Position numbers and translations under genes: made by a program. Source: Phycisphaerales bacterium (GTDB lineage Bacteria > Planctomycetota > Phycisphaerae > Sedimentisphaerales > Anaerobacaceae). From it: a stretch of DNA of 32,341 bases. Location: contig CP070782.1 in NCBI GenBank assembly GCA_020346325.1, positions 5,119,108 through 5,151,448 of the forward strand, in the 5' to 3' direction. This document shows positions 31,966-32,341 of the stretch, piece after piece. Below the pieces are notes generated by a model. The model was not told where the DNA came from. It saw only the letters and a program-made list of their open reading frames with translations, and searched no databases. How positions within the stretch are numbered: the stretch's first letter is position 1; the number at the start of each line of letters is the position of its first letter.

Positions 31966-32341
31966 CCCTCCCTCTTTAAGCCCTTGTATAAAAACGGTTT
32001 ATATGCGTCTTTTGGGGAAGAAATGAGGGTTGCCGGTGTGTAACAAGTGACTGACAAGTGGCGCCCTGCAGTGAGTTACAGGTGGCGACTGACACCATTC
32101 TGACACTGTATTGTCGACTCGGTAAGACCAGAACTTGGCATCGTATTCCTTCAGCGGCGGTCTGTTTGCTGGCTCATATTGCGTCAACGTGATGTTGTTT
32201 AGGTGCGTGCCTTCGCAGTACGGGGGTCATAGTTTTTGTTGAACCGTGCCACCCTACCTGACATCCTCCTCTCTCTGAGGACTAAGTAGCAACGAGTATG
32301 TTCTTCCTTCTTGCCGTCTGACGTGGTGAGCTGCAGAATTT
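31966..32341. other. end of a probable integrated element, no gene recognised
   Basis: This stretch is richer in A and T than the rest; for example, 31981-32040 has 27 G/C in 60. It starts where the tRNA sequence breaks off. A 62-codon open frame on the minus strand crosses it but covers the repeats and has no recognisable product. Any integrase gene would lie beyond the right edge of the window. Confidence 0.5.
32043..32087 (+). repeat. three phased short repeats, candidate integrase arm-type sites
   Basis: ACAAGTGA (32043), ACAAGTGGCG (32054) and ACAGGTGGCG (32078) lie in the same orientation at spacings of 11 and 24 bp, close to one and two turns of the helix. Placed about 80-120 bp inside the broken tRNA, this is the layout of arm-type binding sites used by tyrosine integrases. 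Confidence 0.45.

Noticed and set aside
31922..32000. Complete tRNA-Arg gene
   Set aside because: No T-arm and no acceptor 3' strand (CGGGCGC) follow within the expected distance, so only the 5' half is present.
31999..32187. 62-codon open frame on the minus strand beside the tRNA fragment
   Set aside because: It runs across the phased repeats, and nothing in it resembles a known protein.
1..32341. CRISPR array, insertion sequence or rRNA
   Set aside because: No regularly spaced repeats, transposase-like protein or rRNA sequence was seen in the window.

Overview
The window looks like high-GC chromosomal DNA of a planctomycete, probably a Phycisphaerae-type lineage. Support: an exported protein ending in a PEP-CTERM sorting signal (VPAPGA, hydrophobic stretch, RRRR), exported enzymes with Tat signals, FG-GAP/VCBS repeats, a SUMF1 domain fused to a rhamnogalacturonan-lyase-like propeller, tandem DUF3592 domains, and sigma70-type promoters. 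No rRNA or phylogenetic marker was available, so the assignment is inference from protein content.

Layout. 283-3020 (+): a tight three-gene operon of a membrane protein with two DUF3592 units and an arrestin-like tail, a small arrestin-like protein, and a P-loop ATPase. 3181-5983: divergent FG-GAP protein and Tat-exported amidohydrolase. 6075-6735 (+): two small membrane proteins. 6840-9342 (-): a PEP-CTERM protein with its own promoter and a structured leader, an exported O-methyltransferase-like protein, and a Tat-exported aldo/keto reductase. 9526-14274 (-): an EamA-type transporter, a secreted glycosidase-like protein and a CocE-type hydrolase. 14545-17418 (+): a secreted GDPD/PI-PLC-like protein whose gene overlaps those of an ABC ATPase and a MacB-like permease. 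17457-20047 (-): a metallophosphoesterase and a secreted parallel beta-helix protein behind a perfect 19-bp palindrome. 20048-20770: a repeat-rich intergenic zone. 20771-28036: an AGE-family epimerase, TruD, the SUMF1/PL11-like fusion, and PtsP. 28393-31748 (-): a pseudopilin-tail-like protein, a GH43-like propeller and a lipoprotein esterase. 31922-32341: the 5' half of a tRNA-Arg gene with its promoter, joined to A/T-richer DNA carrying phased short repeats, which reads as one end of an integrated element.

Much of the window fits scavenging of polysaccharide: exported propellers, a beta-helix, esterases, an epimerase, and oxidoreductase and amidohydrolase functions outside the cytoplasm. 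Housekeeping functions are few (TruD, PtsP). The items most worth a second look are the DUF3592/arrestin/ATPase operon, the branched leader RNA before the PEP-CTERM gene, the SUMF1/PL11-like fusion, and the truncated tRNA with candidate integrase arm sites. Starts were moved from the longest ORF wherever a ribosome binding site or signal peptide favoured an internal codon.
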